A stretch of 64,000 bases of DNA from Stygiobacter sp. (lineage in GTDB: Bacteria; Pseudomonadota; Alphaproteobacteria; Rhodospirillales; Magnetospirillaceae). The position numbers were made by a program, and so were the translations under genes. Each line of letters begins with the position of its first letter. Position 1 is the stretch's first letter. The stretch is taken from assembly GCA_006218045.1 (NCBI GenBank), contig VBWB01000005.1, forward strand, positions 62,001 through 126,000, written 5' to 3'. Under the pieces are notes generated by a model. That model did no database searches. It was not told the origin of the DNA and saw only the letters and a list, made by a program, of their open reading frames with translations. This document shows positions 33,257 through 41,908 of the stretch, piece by piece.

Positions 33257-33286
33257 TTGGCCGATGGCATAGCGGTGTGCTATAGG
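33257..33286 (+). promoter_or_regulatory. possible internal promoter
   Basis: TTGGCC, 18 bases, TATAGG in the 88-base gap between the GT-C-like gene and the GT2 gene, which is the widest gap in this operon. It may give extra expression of the distal part. The match is modest. Confidence 0.3.
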
Positions 33287-33334
33287 TCCAGCTTGATTTT
33301 GTGGCGCTGCGATCAAAGTTAAAAGGAAGCGATC

Positions 33335-34171
33335 GTGAAGGTGGATCTGTCGATCATCATTCCCGCTTATAACGAGGAGCGGCGGTTGCCGCCGACCATC
33401 GAAAAGGTGCTTGAGTGGGCTGATGACAGTGTCGTCTTCAATATCGAACTGATCATTGTCGATGATGGCAGCCAGGATGATACCCGTGCCATGGTGCGCA
33501 CATTCGCCGAGCGGGACGCGCGGGTGCGGTTGATCGAGGAAACCCATGTCGGCGCCATGCACGCCATCATGTCCGGGTTCCGCGCCGCGCGCTATGAACT
33601 GGTCGGCAACATGGACGCCGATTGCGCGGTTCATCCGCGCGAATATGAACGGCTTTTGCCGTTTGTCAGTGCAACCGGCATTGCTCAAGGCTCTCGGGTG
33701 CTGCGTGATGGCTTGCCTTCGGTGGAAAACAAATCGCTGCCCCGCCGCGTGCTGTCCTTCTTCATGTATCGTCTGTTCATTGGCCTGTTTCCCATCGGTG
33801 TTCATGACCCGCAGATTGGATTTCGCCTGTTCAATCGTTCGGCGGTCTTGCGCATCATTCCGCTGATGCGGCTGCCGCACGACGGCATCAAGCACGCCGA
33901 GGTGGTGGTGCGCGGTTTCGGCCTGGGTATGGCGATTACGGAAATTCCGGTGCCCTATATTCATGACGAAGATTCCAGGTGTGTGCCCAAATCGCCGGTG
34001 AAGATGGCGACGACGGCTTTGGCGGCGGCATGGGCGGTTCTGACGATGTGGGGGCAGGTTGCCGTCGATTACCACCGTGGCATTCTGTCGCGGTGTCCGG
34101 TGAGATTGGCGGCGATCTTTCGACCGTTCGCCGGTTGCCGCGGCACCGGTCCCGAGCGTGGTGGCGTCTGA
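33335..34171 (+). CDS. family 2 glycosyltransferase (DPM1-like)
   Basis: A 278-aa GT2: VDLSIIIPAYNEERRLPPTIEKVLEW, the first aspartate in IIVDDGSQDDT and the metal motif NMDADCAV, followed by a GSRVLRDG segment typical of dolichol/polyprenyl-phosphate sugar synthases. It would make a polyprenyl-phosphate sugar at the cytoplasmic face, the donor type that the neighbouring GT-C-like proteins use in the periplasm. The start is the GTG 33335 with AAAAGGAAG upstream. The C-terminus lacks the extra membrane helices of GtrB-type enzymes but has a short hydrophobic stretch (TTALAAAWAVLTMWG). Confidence 0.87.
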   Translation: MKVDLSIIIPAYNEERRLPPTIEKVLEWADDSVVFNIELIIVDDGSQDDTRAMVRTFAERDARVRLIEETHVGAMHAIMSGFRAARYELVGNMDADCAVHPREYERLLPFVSATGIAQGSRVLRDGLPSVENKSLPRRVLSFFMYRLFIGLFPIGVHDPQIGFRLFNRSAVLRIIPLMRLPHDGIKHAEVVVRGFGLGMAITEIPVPYIHDEDSRCVPKSPVKMATTALAAAWAVLTMWGQVAVDYHRGILSRCPVRLAAIFRPFAGCRGTGPERGGV

Positions 34172-34198
34172 GGCGCGGAAGTGGATTGGAGAGACACC

Positions 34199-35767
34199 GT
34201 GACCCTGTCCAGCTCATCCCGCTGCGTTGCTTTGGTCCGTGGGCCCATCGTCACCGCCGCCGGGGCGGTCAATAACGAAGCGACGCCGGCCATCGCCTTG
34301 GCCTACATCGCCGCGACAATTCGCAAGGGCGGTTACGAGCCGGTTTTGGTCGACGCCATCGCCGACGGTCTCAACCGCATCTGGCATCTCGACAAATATC
34401 CCGGGTTTGGTTGTCAGGGCCTGACCTTCGCCGAAATCATCGAACAAATCCCCGCCGATGTCCGGGTCATCGGTGTTTCCGGCATGTTTTCCAGTGAATG
34501 GCCGGTCATGCGTGACCTCATCACTGAAATTCGGGCGCAGTTCCCGCACGCTCTGCTGGTGGCCGGGGGCGAGCATGTCACCGCCCTGACCGAGTACAGC
34601 CTGCGGGATTGTCCGGCTTTGGATGTCTGCGTGCGGGGAGAAGGGGAGCGGACGTTCCTGGCTCTGCTTGACGCCTGGTACGAATCCGGCACTTACGAGG
34701 GTGTGCCCTCGTTGGGCTATCTCGATGCGGCGGGGGTTTATCGGGAAAGCTCGGGTGTCGCCCGTATTCGCGACGTGGATTCGCTGCCGTGGCCGGAATG
34801 GCCGGAAGGGTATCTGGAAAAATTCTGGGCCGCCGGCAAGTCTTTTGGCATCGGCACGGCCCGCGACATGCCGTTCATGCTGTCGCGCGGATGTCCCTAT
34901 CGCTGCACGTTCTGTTCAAACGAGCGCATGTGGACGACCCGATATATTTTGCGTGAGATCGATGATGTAATCGCCGAACTCAAGCATTACATCGAACGTT
35001 ACGACATTACCTCCGTACAGCTTTACGACCTGACGGCCATCGTCAACCGCAACTGGCTGTTGGAATTCGCCGCGCGCATCCAAGCTGAAGGAATTGCCAT
35101 TCAATGGTCGACTCCGTCGGGCACGCGCAGTGAAGCCCTGGATCAGCAGGGGCTGGCGGCGTTGCGCCAGATCGGCTGTCAATACTTGGTTTACGCGCCG
35201 GAAAGCGGCTCGGCCGAGACCTTGAAGCGCATTCAAAAGCGCATTGATCTCAACAAGCTGACCGCCTCGGTCCTGGAGGCCAAGCGCCAGGGCTATACCA
35301 TCCGCATCAATTTGATTCTGGCGTTTCCCGAAGATACCTGGATGGATTTGATCAAGACCATCTTCTATGGCCTTAAAATGGCCGCGCGCGGCGTGGACGA
35401 GGTTCCGTTCTACATTTTCAGCCCCTATCCCGGCACCGCGATTTTCGAGACGTTACGCGACGACCAGCGCTTGGCGCTGAATGATTCGTTCTTTTTCCGG
35501 CTGTCGGCGTTGAACAGCGCTTATCTATCCGCCGATGTTTTGTCGTTCAATCCACGCATGAATCCCCGGGTGCTCGGGATGATCCGCCTGGGTGGGCTGC
35601 TGACCACGTATGCGGTTGGTTATCTGCTGTACCCGAAGCGTATCGTGCGCACTCTCAAGGCGGTTTTCGGTAGCGAACATCGCTCGTTTACGGTCTTCGA
35701 ACATCGTCTCAAGGACATGATGGCGCGCAGGCGTGCCGTTGTCGGCGATGATCGCCCTTCAAGCTGA
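34199..35767 (+). CDS. B12-binding-domain radical SAM protein
   Basis: A 522-aa protein. The N-terminal part has the cobalamin-binding-like Rossmann fold (ALAYIAATIRKGGYEPVLVDAIADGLN ... RVIGVSGMFSSEWPVMRDLI ... LLVAGGEHVTALTEYSL). The radical SAM domain follows with the iron-sulfur motif CPYRCTFC near residue 230, the YLVYAPESGS segment and IRINLILAFPEDT. Such enzymes methylate or rearrange unactivated carbons. Placed between a GT2 and a GT2-radical SAM fusion, its target is probably a sugar or lipid carrier of the polysaccharide, which is inferred. The start GTG 34199 has GGAGA six bases upstream. Confidence 0.87.
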   Translation: MTLSSSSRCVALVRGPIVTAAGAVNNEATPAIALAYIAATIRKGGYEPVLVDAIADGLNRIWHLDKYPGFGCQGLTFAEIIEQIPADVRVIGVSGMFSSEWPVMRDLITEIRAQFPHALLVAGGEHVTALTEYSLRDCPALDVCVRGEGERTFLALLDAWYESGTYEGVPSLGYLDAAGVYRESSGVARIRDVDSLPWPEWPEGYLEKFWAAGKSFGIGTARDMPFMLSRGCPYRCTFCSNERMWTTRYILREIDDVIAELKHYIERYDITSVQLYDLTAIVNRNWLLEFAARIQAEGIAIQWSTPSGTRSEALDQQGLAALRQIGCQYLVYAPESGSAETLKRIQKRIDLNKLTASVLEAKRQGYTIRINLILAFPEDTWMDLIKTIFYGLKMAARGVDEVPFYIFSPYPGTAIFETLRDDQRLALNDSFFFRLSALNSAYLSADVLSFNPRMNPRVLGMIRLGGLLTTYAVGYLLYPKRIVRTLKAVFGSEHRSFTVFEHRLKDMMARRRAVVGDDRPSS

Positions 35768-35776
35768 CGAGGCCCC

Positions 35777-37921
35777 ATGGCAGACATTTTCCTCAGCGTT
35801 ATCATTCCTACTTTCGGTCGCAGTGCTGATCTGGTGGGGTTGTTGCGGTCCCTCACGCCGGGGCAAGAGGGGCGGGAGGTCGTCGTCATCGACGATTGCT
35901 CGCCTGATCCCAGCCAATTCGACGGCTTGAAGCAGGACTTTCCCGCCGTTCGCTTCGTCCACCTGGACCAGAACGGCGGCCCCGGTCGGGCGCGCAACCT
36001 TGGCGCCCTTGAGGCGGCGGGCGAGGTCTGCCTGTTCCTTGATTCCGATACCGAATTGCTGGCCGGGGGCTTGGATGAGGTCGAGCGGTTCTTCCGCGAG
36101 AACCCCAACCGCAACATGGTGGCCGGCTGGGATGCGGCGGTGCCGTTGAATGCGGGTTTCTTCCCCCGCTTCAAGGCGCTGTCCATGGTGGTGGGCGCTC
36201 CCGCGGTGGATGCCGAAGTGCCGTTCCTGCCGGGGCGCTGCTTTGCCGTCCGCCGTCAGGTCATGATCGACAGCGGTGGTTTCGACACCACCTACAAAGG
36301 CGCCGATGTCGAGGATTTTGAACTTGGCTATCGTTTGCGCAAAAGCTATGGCCCGATCACCTATCTGACCAAGCTGCGGGTGCATCACCGCTATCCGGAT
36401 CTGATGAAGCAGTTCCGCCTTTATTGGCGGCGGGTGCGGATGTGGATGGATTTGCGGGCCACGGCCGGGGCCTTCGACGCCGGCTTCGGCATGAGCGGCA
36501 ATGACGCCCTGATTCAATTGTTGAGCGGCTTGTGGCCGTGGGCTTTTCTCCTGCTGCTGCCCTTCGGCTGGTGGCTGCCGGGTGTGGCGGTATTGGCGGC
36601 GGCCATTTATGCCAATCGGCGCTTCCTGGGGCTGTGCCAGCGCGAGGAAGGCCTGCTTTTCACCGCTAAAGCGATCATGTGCCAAAGCTTCTTGGCTCAG
36701 GCCATTTTGGCCGGTGCCGGATCGGTGGTGCTGACCAAGCCGTCGGTGCTGGTCCATTTCGGCGGCGGCAAGATCGTGCGGCTGGCGCGGCGTCTGGTGC
36801 GTCTGGCCGATCATGGCCGCGTCTATCTGCGCACCTTGTTGTCCGATGGGCCGACGTATCTGATCTTTTTCGTCACCGGGCGCTGCAATCTGCGCTGTGC
36901 CCATTGCTTCTATATCGAAGAGATCGAGCACGCCGATAAATCCCGCGAGCTGACCCTGGCGGAGATCGAGTCCATCGCCCGCAAGGCGCCCGCGCTCTAT
37001 CACATCACCTTTACCGGCGGAGAGACATTCTTGCGCGACGATATCGCCGATATCGTCGAAATGTTCTATCGCCATGCCAGCACCCGCTCGGTGACCCTGA
37101 CCACCAACGGCACGGTGCCCGAGTTGATCGCCCGGGCGGTGGAACGCATCGCCATCGCCTGCCCCAACATGGTGGTCCGGGTGCCCCTGTCGGTGGACGG
37201 CACCGAGCCCGTGCATGACAAAAGCCGCGGTATGCAGGGCGCATGGAAGAAGGCCATGCGCACCTACGAAATGTTGCGCCAGGTGGCCGACCGTCACGAC
37301 AATGTGAAGCTGGATCTGACCAGTGTGTTGACCCAGCTCAACGGCGACGACATCGAAAAGCTGGCCGAATACGTCAAGGCCAACATGAAGGTGGATAACC
37401 ACGCCATCAATCTGGCGCGCGGCGCTATCCGTGACCCCGAGTCCATTCGCCCGGCCGAAGGCATTTACGAACGCATCATCGAGCGCACCCGCGGCGACCG
37501 TACCCGCAGCAAATACCGTTTCCCGTTGCTGTCGCGCATCCTGATCGCCATGCGCAACATGACCGAACAGACGATCCAGTGGGTGCAGGCCAATGGCCGC
37601 ATGCCGTTCGTCTGTGAAGCCGGGACCCGGCTGATCGAGATGAATGAATATGGCGAGCTGTTTCCGTGCGAAATTCTGGATACGCTGATCGCCAATGGTG
37701 AAACCCTGGCACCGGCGCCATTTGAAAAGTCGTGGATGGGCAATGTCCGGGCGCATGAATACGATCTGCGCGCGGTACTGGCCAGTGATCAGGCCAAGGC
37801 GGTCAGCCGCTTCATCCGCGACGGTGGCTGTGCCTGTACCTTTGAATGCGCTATCGGTGCCAGCTTGGTGTTCCGCCCGGTGAACATCTTTAAATCCCTG
37901 ATGTTGTACGGGAAGAAATGA
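35777..37921 (+). CDS. GT2 glycosyltransferase - radical SAM fusion
   Basis: A 714-aa two-domain protein. Residues 1 to about 230 are a GT2: LSVIIPTFGRSADLVGLLRSL, VVVIDDCSPD, LFLDSDTEL near residue 88 and GGFDTTYKGADVEDFELGYRL. A hydrophobic stretch follows (LWPWAFLLLLPFGWWLPGVAVLAAAIYA). From about residue 360 it is a radical SAM enzyme with CNLRCAHC, the GGE motif ITFTGGETFLRDD and a C-terminal SPASM-like cysteine region (FVCEAGTRLIEMNEYGELFPCEI ... CACTFEC) that could hold a further iron-sulfur cluster. Both catalytic modules look intact. I do not know a characterised protein with this architecture. It is coupled by ATGA to the GT-C-like gene downstream. Confidence 0.88.
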   Translation: MADIFLSVIIPTFGRSADLVGLLRSLTPGQEGREVVVIDDCSPDPSQFDGLKQDFPAVRFVHLDQNGGPGRARNLGALEAAGEVCLFLDSDTELLAGGLDEVERFFRENPNRNMVAGWDAAVPLNAGFFPRFKALSMVVGAPAVDAEVPFLPGRCFAVRRQVMIDSGGFDTTYKGADVEDFELGYRLRKSYGPITYLTKLRVHHRYPDLMKQFRLYWRRVRMWMDLRATAGAFDAGFGMSGNDALIQLLSGLWPWAFLLLLPFGWWLPGVAVLAAAIYANRRFLGLCQREEGLLFTAKAIMCQSFLAQAILAGAGSVVLTKPSVLVHFGGGKIVRLARRLVRLADHGRVYLRTLLSDGPTYLIFFVTGRCNLRCAHCFYIEEIEHADKSRELTLAEIESIARKAPALYHITFTGGETFLRDDIADIVEMFYRHASTRSVTLTTNGTVPELIARAVERIAIACPNMVVRVPLSVDGTEPVHDKSRGMQGAWKKAMRTYEMLRQVADRHDNVKLDLTSVLTQLNGDDIEKLAEYVKANMKVDNHAINLARGAIRDPESIRPAEGIYERIIERTRGDRTRSKYRFPLLSRILIAMRNMTEQTIQWVQANGRMPFVCEAGTRLIEMNEYGELFPCEILDTLIANGETLAPAPFEKSWMGNVRAHEYDLRAVLASDQAKAVSRFIRDGGCACTFECAIGASLVFRPVNIFKSLMLYGKK

Positions 37922-40158
37922 GCGGATCGGTCTTTTCCGTCGCCGCCCCATGGCTGGGGGCGGGGATCGGTTTGATCGTTTTTGCCGGTATGGCGCGGGC
38001 TGTGGGCAAACGGGGCGGTTTGGTCGATGACCGCCGCGTCGTCCCTGCCGTCGCCGTTGTCGCCCTGATCAGTTTATCCATTTTCTGGAGTCTTGGTCCG
38101 AACTCGTATGTGACCTTTGGCGACGAAGGGGAATACGTCATTCCCTTTGTCCATTGGCTGGCGACCTATCATGACGGCGGACGCTTTGCCCACGCCCTGT
38201 TGGGGGGCGTTGACGTTTACGCCCTGGAAATCGCCGGCTTACAGTATTTTTACCCGGAACGCCTGTTGATGACGGTGCTTCCGGTGTGGGGGGTGCTCGC
38301 CCTGCATAAGACGGCCTTGTTTCTTCTCGGCTATTCCGGAACCTATTTGTTGTGCCGGAGGTTGGGGGCGACGCGTCTGTGGTCCGCTGCCCTCGCCCTG
38401 TTTTATCTGAGTACGCCGTTGCGCGGCGACGACACCTTCTCCCAAGGAATGGTTTCCTTCGTATTGCCCTATGTGCTGCTGGTGTTCACGCAGCTCATTC
38501 AATCGCGCTGGTTTTTCGCCGCGGTGGCGCTGGTCGCGGTACCGGCATGCACCTTGGCGCCGGTGCACACCTTTCCTGCCGTTCCGATCACCGCCCTTGC
38601 CGGCTGGGTGATGCTGTCCCGACAGCGACCGGGGCGGCTGTTGGCCGGTCTGTCGGCCATGGTGGCGGTCGAGGCGGTGAACTGGTCGGAAATTCTTTAC
38701 GCCAGTATCGTCTTGGCGCCGCATTCATTGCGGGGTGCGGCGCAGGACCAAGGCCAAGGGTCCCTGTGGGCGCATTTGGATTATATCCGGGCGACCGTGA
38801 CGACGATTTTTGCCCCGACCTGGTCGATGGTCGTCGTGTGGCTGTGCGGTCTGGGTTTGTTGATCTGGAAACGGACCCACTCCCTGGTCTGGGTCCTGGT
38901 CGCGCTTCTGGTCGGGGTCACGCTTCCGCTGCTGCCGGTTTTACCCCCCTGGGACATGGTCGGGCTGGGATTCCTGACCCGAATCAGTTGGGGCAATTGC
39001 GTGATCTATGGGCCGGCCCTGGCTTTGCCGGTCTTGACCTTGGCCTATCAGCAATGGGCGGATTCATGGGGCGCCTACCCGCTCCGTCGGGCCTTGCCGG
39101 CGGTGGCGGTGTTGGCCCTGGCGGTGGGAAGTCTTGCCGGGCAAAGGGTGGCGCAGTTGGGCACCCTGGTCCATTTCGGCGGTCAAAGCCAATACCATGC
39201 CGTCGCCAATCTGCGGCAGCCATCATGGCAGGATGCGCAACCCATGCGCGCCGTCACGGTTATCGGCGGTGCTCCCGCCCGCAACGTCGCTGCGGGGTTT
39301 TACGGCTTCGATAGCTTCGACGGCATGTTTACGCTGTATCCACGGGCCATATCGGAACTCTATGGCTTCGGCATTCAAAAAACCGGTCGGCCCAATTTCA
39401 CCCCCGAGATTTATTGGGATGCGGCGTATTGGGATTGGAACAGTCTGAGCCTTGATTTCGACGCTGTGGTTGATACGACCTTTTTGCGTATCGCCAATGT
39501 GGGTTATGTTTTCAGTTCCACCCGGTTGAACGGCGTCGAACTGGACTTGTTGTCGGGGCCGCCGACGGTCGAGCGGGTGTGGTCGACGCAAAGCAATGCG
39601 CAGGAAAAGCTGGCTTACTACCAGCACCGTTGGCGCAGTATCTTCGTCCCCCAGGACGCCTTTGTTTACGCCCTCAAGGATCCGTTGCCCCGGATTTACG
39701 CTGCGACCGCGATTCATTGGCTGAAAGAGTCCGGCTCGCCGCGTGCGGCCATGGCGGAAATTCGCCAGCACGCCCCGGCGCGGCGGGCGGTGTTGGACCC
39801 GCGCTATCGCTCGGATCTGGCTTCGCTCGGTGATGGCGTGCCGACGGTCACCGGCTTCACCTTGGTGCGCGACGGCATTGACATTGAACTTCAGGCCCCC
39901 AAGGGCGGATTGGTGGTGGTCAATACCCCCTTCATGCCGTTCTGGCAGGGATGGGCGGATGCCGGCGGGGTAACGTTGGTGCCCGCCAATCATGTGGCCA
40001 TGGCGGTGGCGGTGCCGCCCGGGACGCGCCGGGTGGCGTTGCGTTATTGCCGACCTTTGTTGCGAGAACAAATCGCCGCATGGGCGTTCAAGGCTGACCC
40101 GGTGTGTACGCGGTCACCGTTTCCGCTTTCGTCAGTCGATACCGGAGTCACGAAATGA
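37918..40158 (+). CDS. GT-C-like multi-spanning membrane protein, paralogue of 31042-33246
   Basis: A 746-aa protein with about a dozen hydrophobic segments followed by a soluble C-terminal domain, matching the protein at 31042 in order and motifs: NSYVTFGDEGEYVIPFVHWLA in the first loop, HFGGQSQYHAVANL after the membrane part and VVVNTPFMPFWQGW ... RVALRYCRPLLREQIAAW at the end. The family resembles GT-C/YfhO-like enzymes that move sugars from lipid carriers in the periplasm. The start overlaps the fusion gene by ATGA, and its own stop overlaps the nucleotidyltransferase start. Confidence 0.75.
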   Translation: MSGSVFSVAAPWLGAGIGLIVFAGMARAVGKRGGLVDDRRVVPAVAVVALISLSIFWSLGPNSYVTFGDEGEYVIPFVHWLATYHDGGRFAHALLGGVDVYALEIAGLQYFYPERLLMTVLPVWGVLALHKTALFLLGYSGTYLLCRRLGATRLWSAALALFYLSTPLRGDDTFSQGMVSFVLPYVLLVFTQLIQSRWFFAAVALVAVPACTLAPVHTFPAVPITALAGWVMLSRQRPGRLLAGLSAMVAVEAVNWSEILYASIVLAPHSLRGAAQDQGQGSLWAHLDYIRATVTTIFAPTWSMVVVWLCGLGLLIWKRTHSLVWVLVALLVGVTLPLLPVLPPWDMVGLGFLTRISWGNCVIYGPALALPVLTLAYQQWADSWGAYPLRRALPAVAVLALAVGSLAGQRVAQLGTLVHFGGQSQYHAVANLRQPSWQDAQPMRAVTVIGGAPARNVAAGFYGFDSFDGMFTLYPRAISELYGFGIQKTGRPNFTPEIYWDAAYWDWNSLSLDFDAVVDTTFLRIANVGYVFSSTRLNGVELDLLSGPPTVERVWSTQSNAQEKLAYYQHRWRSIFVPQDAFVYALKDPLPRIYAATAIHWLKESGSPRAAMAEIRQHAPARRAVLDPRYRSDLASLGDGVPTVTGFTLVRDGIDIELQAPKGGLVVVNTPFMPFWQGWADAGGVTLVPANHVAMAVAVPPGTRRVALRYCRPLLREQIAAWAFKADPVCTRSPFPLSSVDTGVTK

Positions 40159-40850
40159 AGGCTGTTATTCTTGCTGCCGGGAAAGGCGAACGGTTGGGCG
40201 CCATCACTGCCGTCCGCCCCAAACCGATGATCGAGATTGCCGGCAAGCCGGTGATCCAGTGGAATGTGGAATTGTGCCGCCAGCACGGCGTCGATGAAAT
40301 CTTCATCAACCTGCATCACCTGGCTGAAATCATCATCGACCACCTGGGCGACGGATCACGTTTTGGTGTCGCCATTACTTATGCCCAAGAGGCCAGTTTG
40401 TTGGGGACCGCGGGCGGCGTCAAACAATTCGCGCAAAGCCTTGGTGACGAGCCGTTCCTGGTCGTCTACGGCGATAACTATTCCGATTACGATCTGTCGG
40501 CCTTGTTGGCGTTTCATCGTGAGAAGCGGGCAGATATGTCCATCGCCCTGTTTCACCTGGACGACGTGCGTCTGAGTGGGGTGGCTTTATTGGAAAGTGA
40601 CGGACGAATCGCCGGCTTCGTCGAGAAGCCGATCCAATCGCCGCCGCCAAGCCACTGGGTGAATGCCGGGATTTACGTTGTATCGCCCACAATTCTGGCG
40701 AGCATTGGTGAAGGGGAGTGGGATTTCGGTCGCCAGATCATCCCACACCTGATCGAGGCTGGCCGCGCCGTGTACGGGATGGTTTTTCCGCGCAAGGTCA
40801 TCGCCATCGATACTCCCGCCTTGCTGGAGAAATCACAACAAGGCCTGTGA
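40155..40850 (+). CDS. hddC: HddC-like D-glycero-D-manno-heptose 1-phosphate guanylyltransferase
   Basis: A 231-aa sugar nucleotidyltransferase: MKAVILAAGKGERLGAITAVRPKPMIEIAGKPVIQWNVELCRQHGVDEIFINLHHLAE, LLGTAGGV and FLVVYGDNYSDYDL. The length and the NLHHLAE and YGDNYSD segments fit HddC, which forms GDP-heptose from heptose 1-phosphate and GTP. It completes the GmhA-HddA-GmhB set at the other end of the same operon. The start ATG 40155 overlaps the upstream stop. The earlier track start lies inside that gene. Confidence 0.85.
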   Translation: MKAVILAAGKGERLGAITAVRPKPMIEIAGKPVIQWNVELCRQHGVDEIFINLHHLAEIIIDHLGDGSRFGVAITYAQEASLLGTAGGVKQFAQSLGDEPFLVVYGDNYSDYDLSALLAFHREKRADMSIALFHLDDVRLSGVALLESDGRIAGFVEKPIQSPPPSHWVNAGIYVVSPTILASIGEGEWDFGRQIIPHLIEAGRAVYGMVFPRKVIAIDTPALLEKSQQGL

Positions 40851-40863
40851 TACCGGTCGGTAT
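40850..40863. repeat. short dyad between convergent genes
   Basis: ATACCG GT CGGTAT, a perfect 6-base inverted repeat overlapping the hddC stop codon. It is followed by CGCC-TCTT-GGCG. There is no T tract, so it is at best a weak terminator for the convergent transcripts. Confidence 0.3.
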
Positions 40864-40882
40864 GATCGCCTCTTGGCGTCGG

Positions 40883-41908
40883 TCAGGGCCGTGGATCGGC
40901 GCAGGATATGACGGTGCCCTGAAGCAGGGATTCCAACATGGCCGCGGCCAGGGTTTGCCCACCGATCACCTTGTCCAAGGACAGCACGCTTGGCTGTCGC
41001 TGCTGGACCATGTCCAAGAAGACCTGCATTTGCAGCGGATAAAGCGATGCCAGGGTAACGGATGAGGCGTCGAAGAGACGATCGCCGCCCGGACCGCAAA
41101 ATCTGGTCTGGCCGGATAAGGGATCGCAACTCAGACAGCCCTCATCCCCATGGATGGTCAACAACCGTTTGACCGGACGTTCGACCATCGACACATGCAG
41201 GCTGACCGGAAAACCATAATCCAGCAGGGCGCTGGCCGTGTCTTCCACGTCACAGGCATGGCGTCCCAATTGTCCGCCCCGGCACCATAGGGCGCGCGGC
41301 AGCCCGAAAGCCGCATGAACCAGGTCTATGGTGTGGGTTTCCGACAAGATGGCGCCGCCGCCCAGATCGCGCCGGCCCAGATAAAATTCCGTCCACGGCT
41401 CATAGGAATGGTTGTGCGGCAGATGATTGTGGCAAATGGCTTGCGCCGATGAAATCCGCCCGACCATTCCTTGCTGCAACCAGTCGAGCATGGTCTGAAC
41501 CGCCGGATGAAGGCGCAAGGTAAAGGCGACCATGATCGGCGTCCCGGTGTGGCGTGCCGTCGCCAGCAGGGACTGGGCGCCGGCCGCATCGCAGGCGATG
41601 GGCTTTTCCAGCAGAACCGGAATGCCGGCGGCGAGCAAAGGCTGCGCCGTGGCGACGTGCAGGCTTGATGGATTGGCGACGATGGCCAGATCCGGAATCC
41701 AGGCCAAGGCCTGATCCATGTCGCTGAGACAGGTGATGCCGTATTTGTCGATGATGTCGACACTGTGGTCGGGGCGTAAATCGTCGCCGATCTCGAAACT
41801 CCGGCCACGGACCCGGATGGCCGCGATTTCGGCGTCGGGGTGCAGGGCCCGCAGATTGCGCAAGTGACGCTGGCCGATACCGCCCAAGCCGATGAACAGG
41901 GCTTTCAT
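40883..41908 (-). CDS. Gfo/Idh/MocA family oxidoreductase, paralogue of 17905-18939
   Basis: A 341-aa oxidoreductase that begins MKALFIGLGGIGQRHLRNLRAL, has the EKP motif LLEKPIACDAAGAQSL and the block YEPWTEFYLGRRDLGGGAILSETHTIDLVHAAFGLP. It aligns by eye with the protein at 17905 over its full length. It is the last gene of this minus-strand operon and is coupled by ATGA to the CMP-sugar synthetase. It probably modifies the precursor of that activated acidic sugar. The track start is inside the synthetase gene. Confidence 0.87.
   Translation of the reverse strand: MKALFIGLGGIGQRHLRNLRALHPDAEIAAIRVRGRSFEIGDDLRPDHSVDIIDKYGITCLSDMDQALAWIPDLAIVANPSSLHVATAQPLLAAGIPVLLEKPIACDAAGAQSLLATARHTGTPIMVAFTLRLHPAVQTMLDWLQQGMVGRISSAQAICHNHLPHNHSYEPWTEFYLGRRDLGGGAILSETHTIDLVHAAFGLPRALWCRGGQLGRHACDVEDTASALLDYGFPVSLHVSMVERPVKRLLTIHGDEGCLSCDPLSGQTRFCGPGGDRLFDASSVTLASLYPLQMQVFLDMVQQRQPSVLSLDKVIGGQTLAAAMLESLLQGTVISCADPRP

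Noticed and set aside
40850-40890. Bidirectional rho-independent terminator between convergent operons
   Set aside because: The dyad ATACCGGTCGGTAT is only six bases per arm and no T tract follows on either strand. It is listed as a short repeat only.
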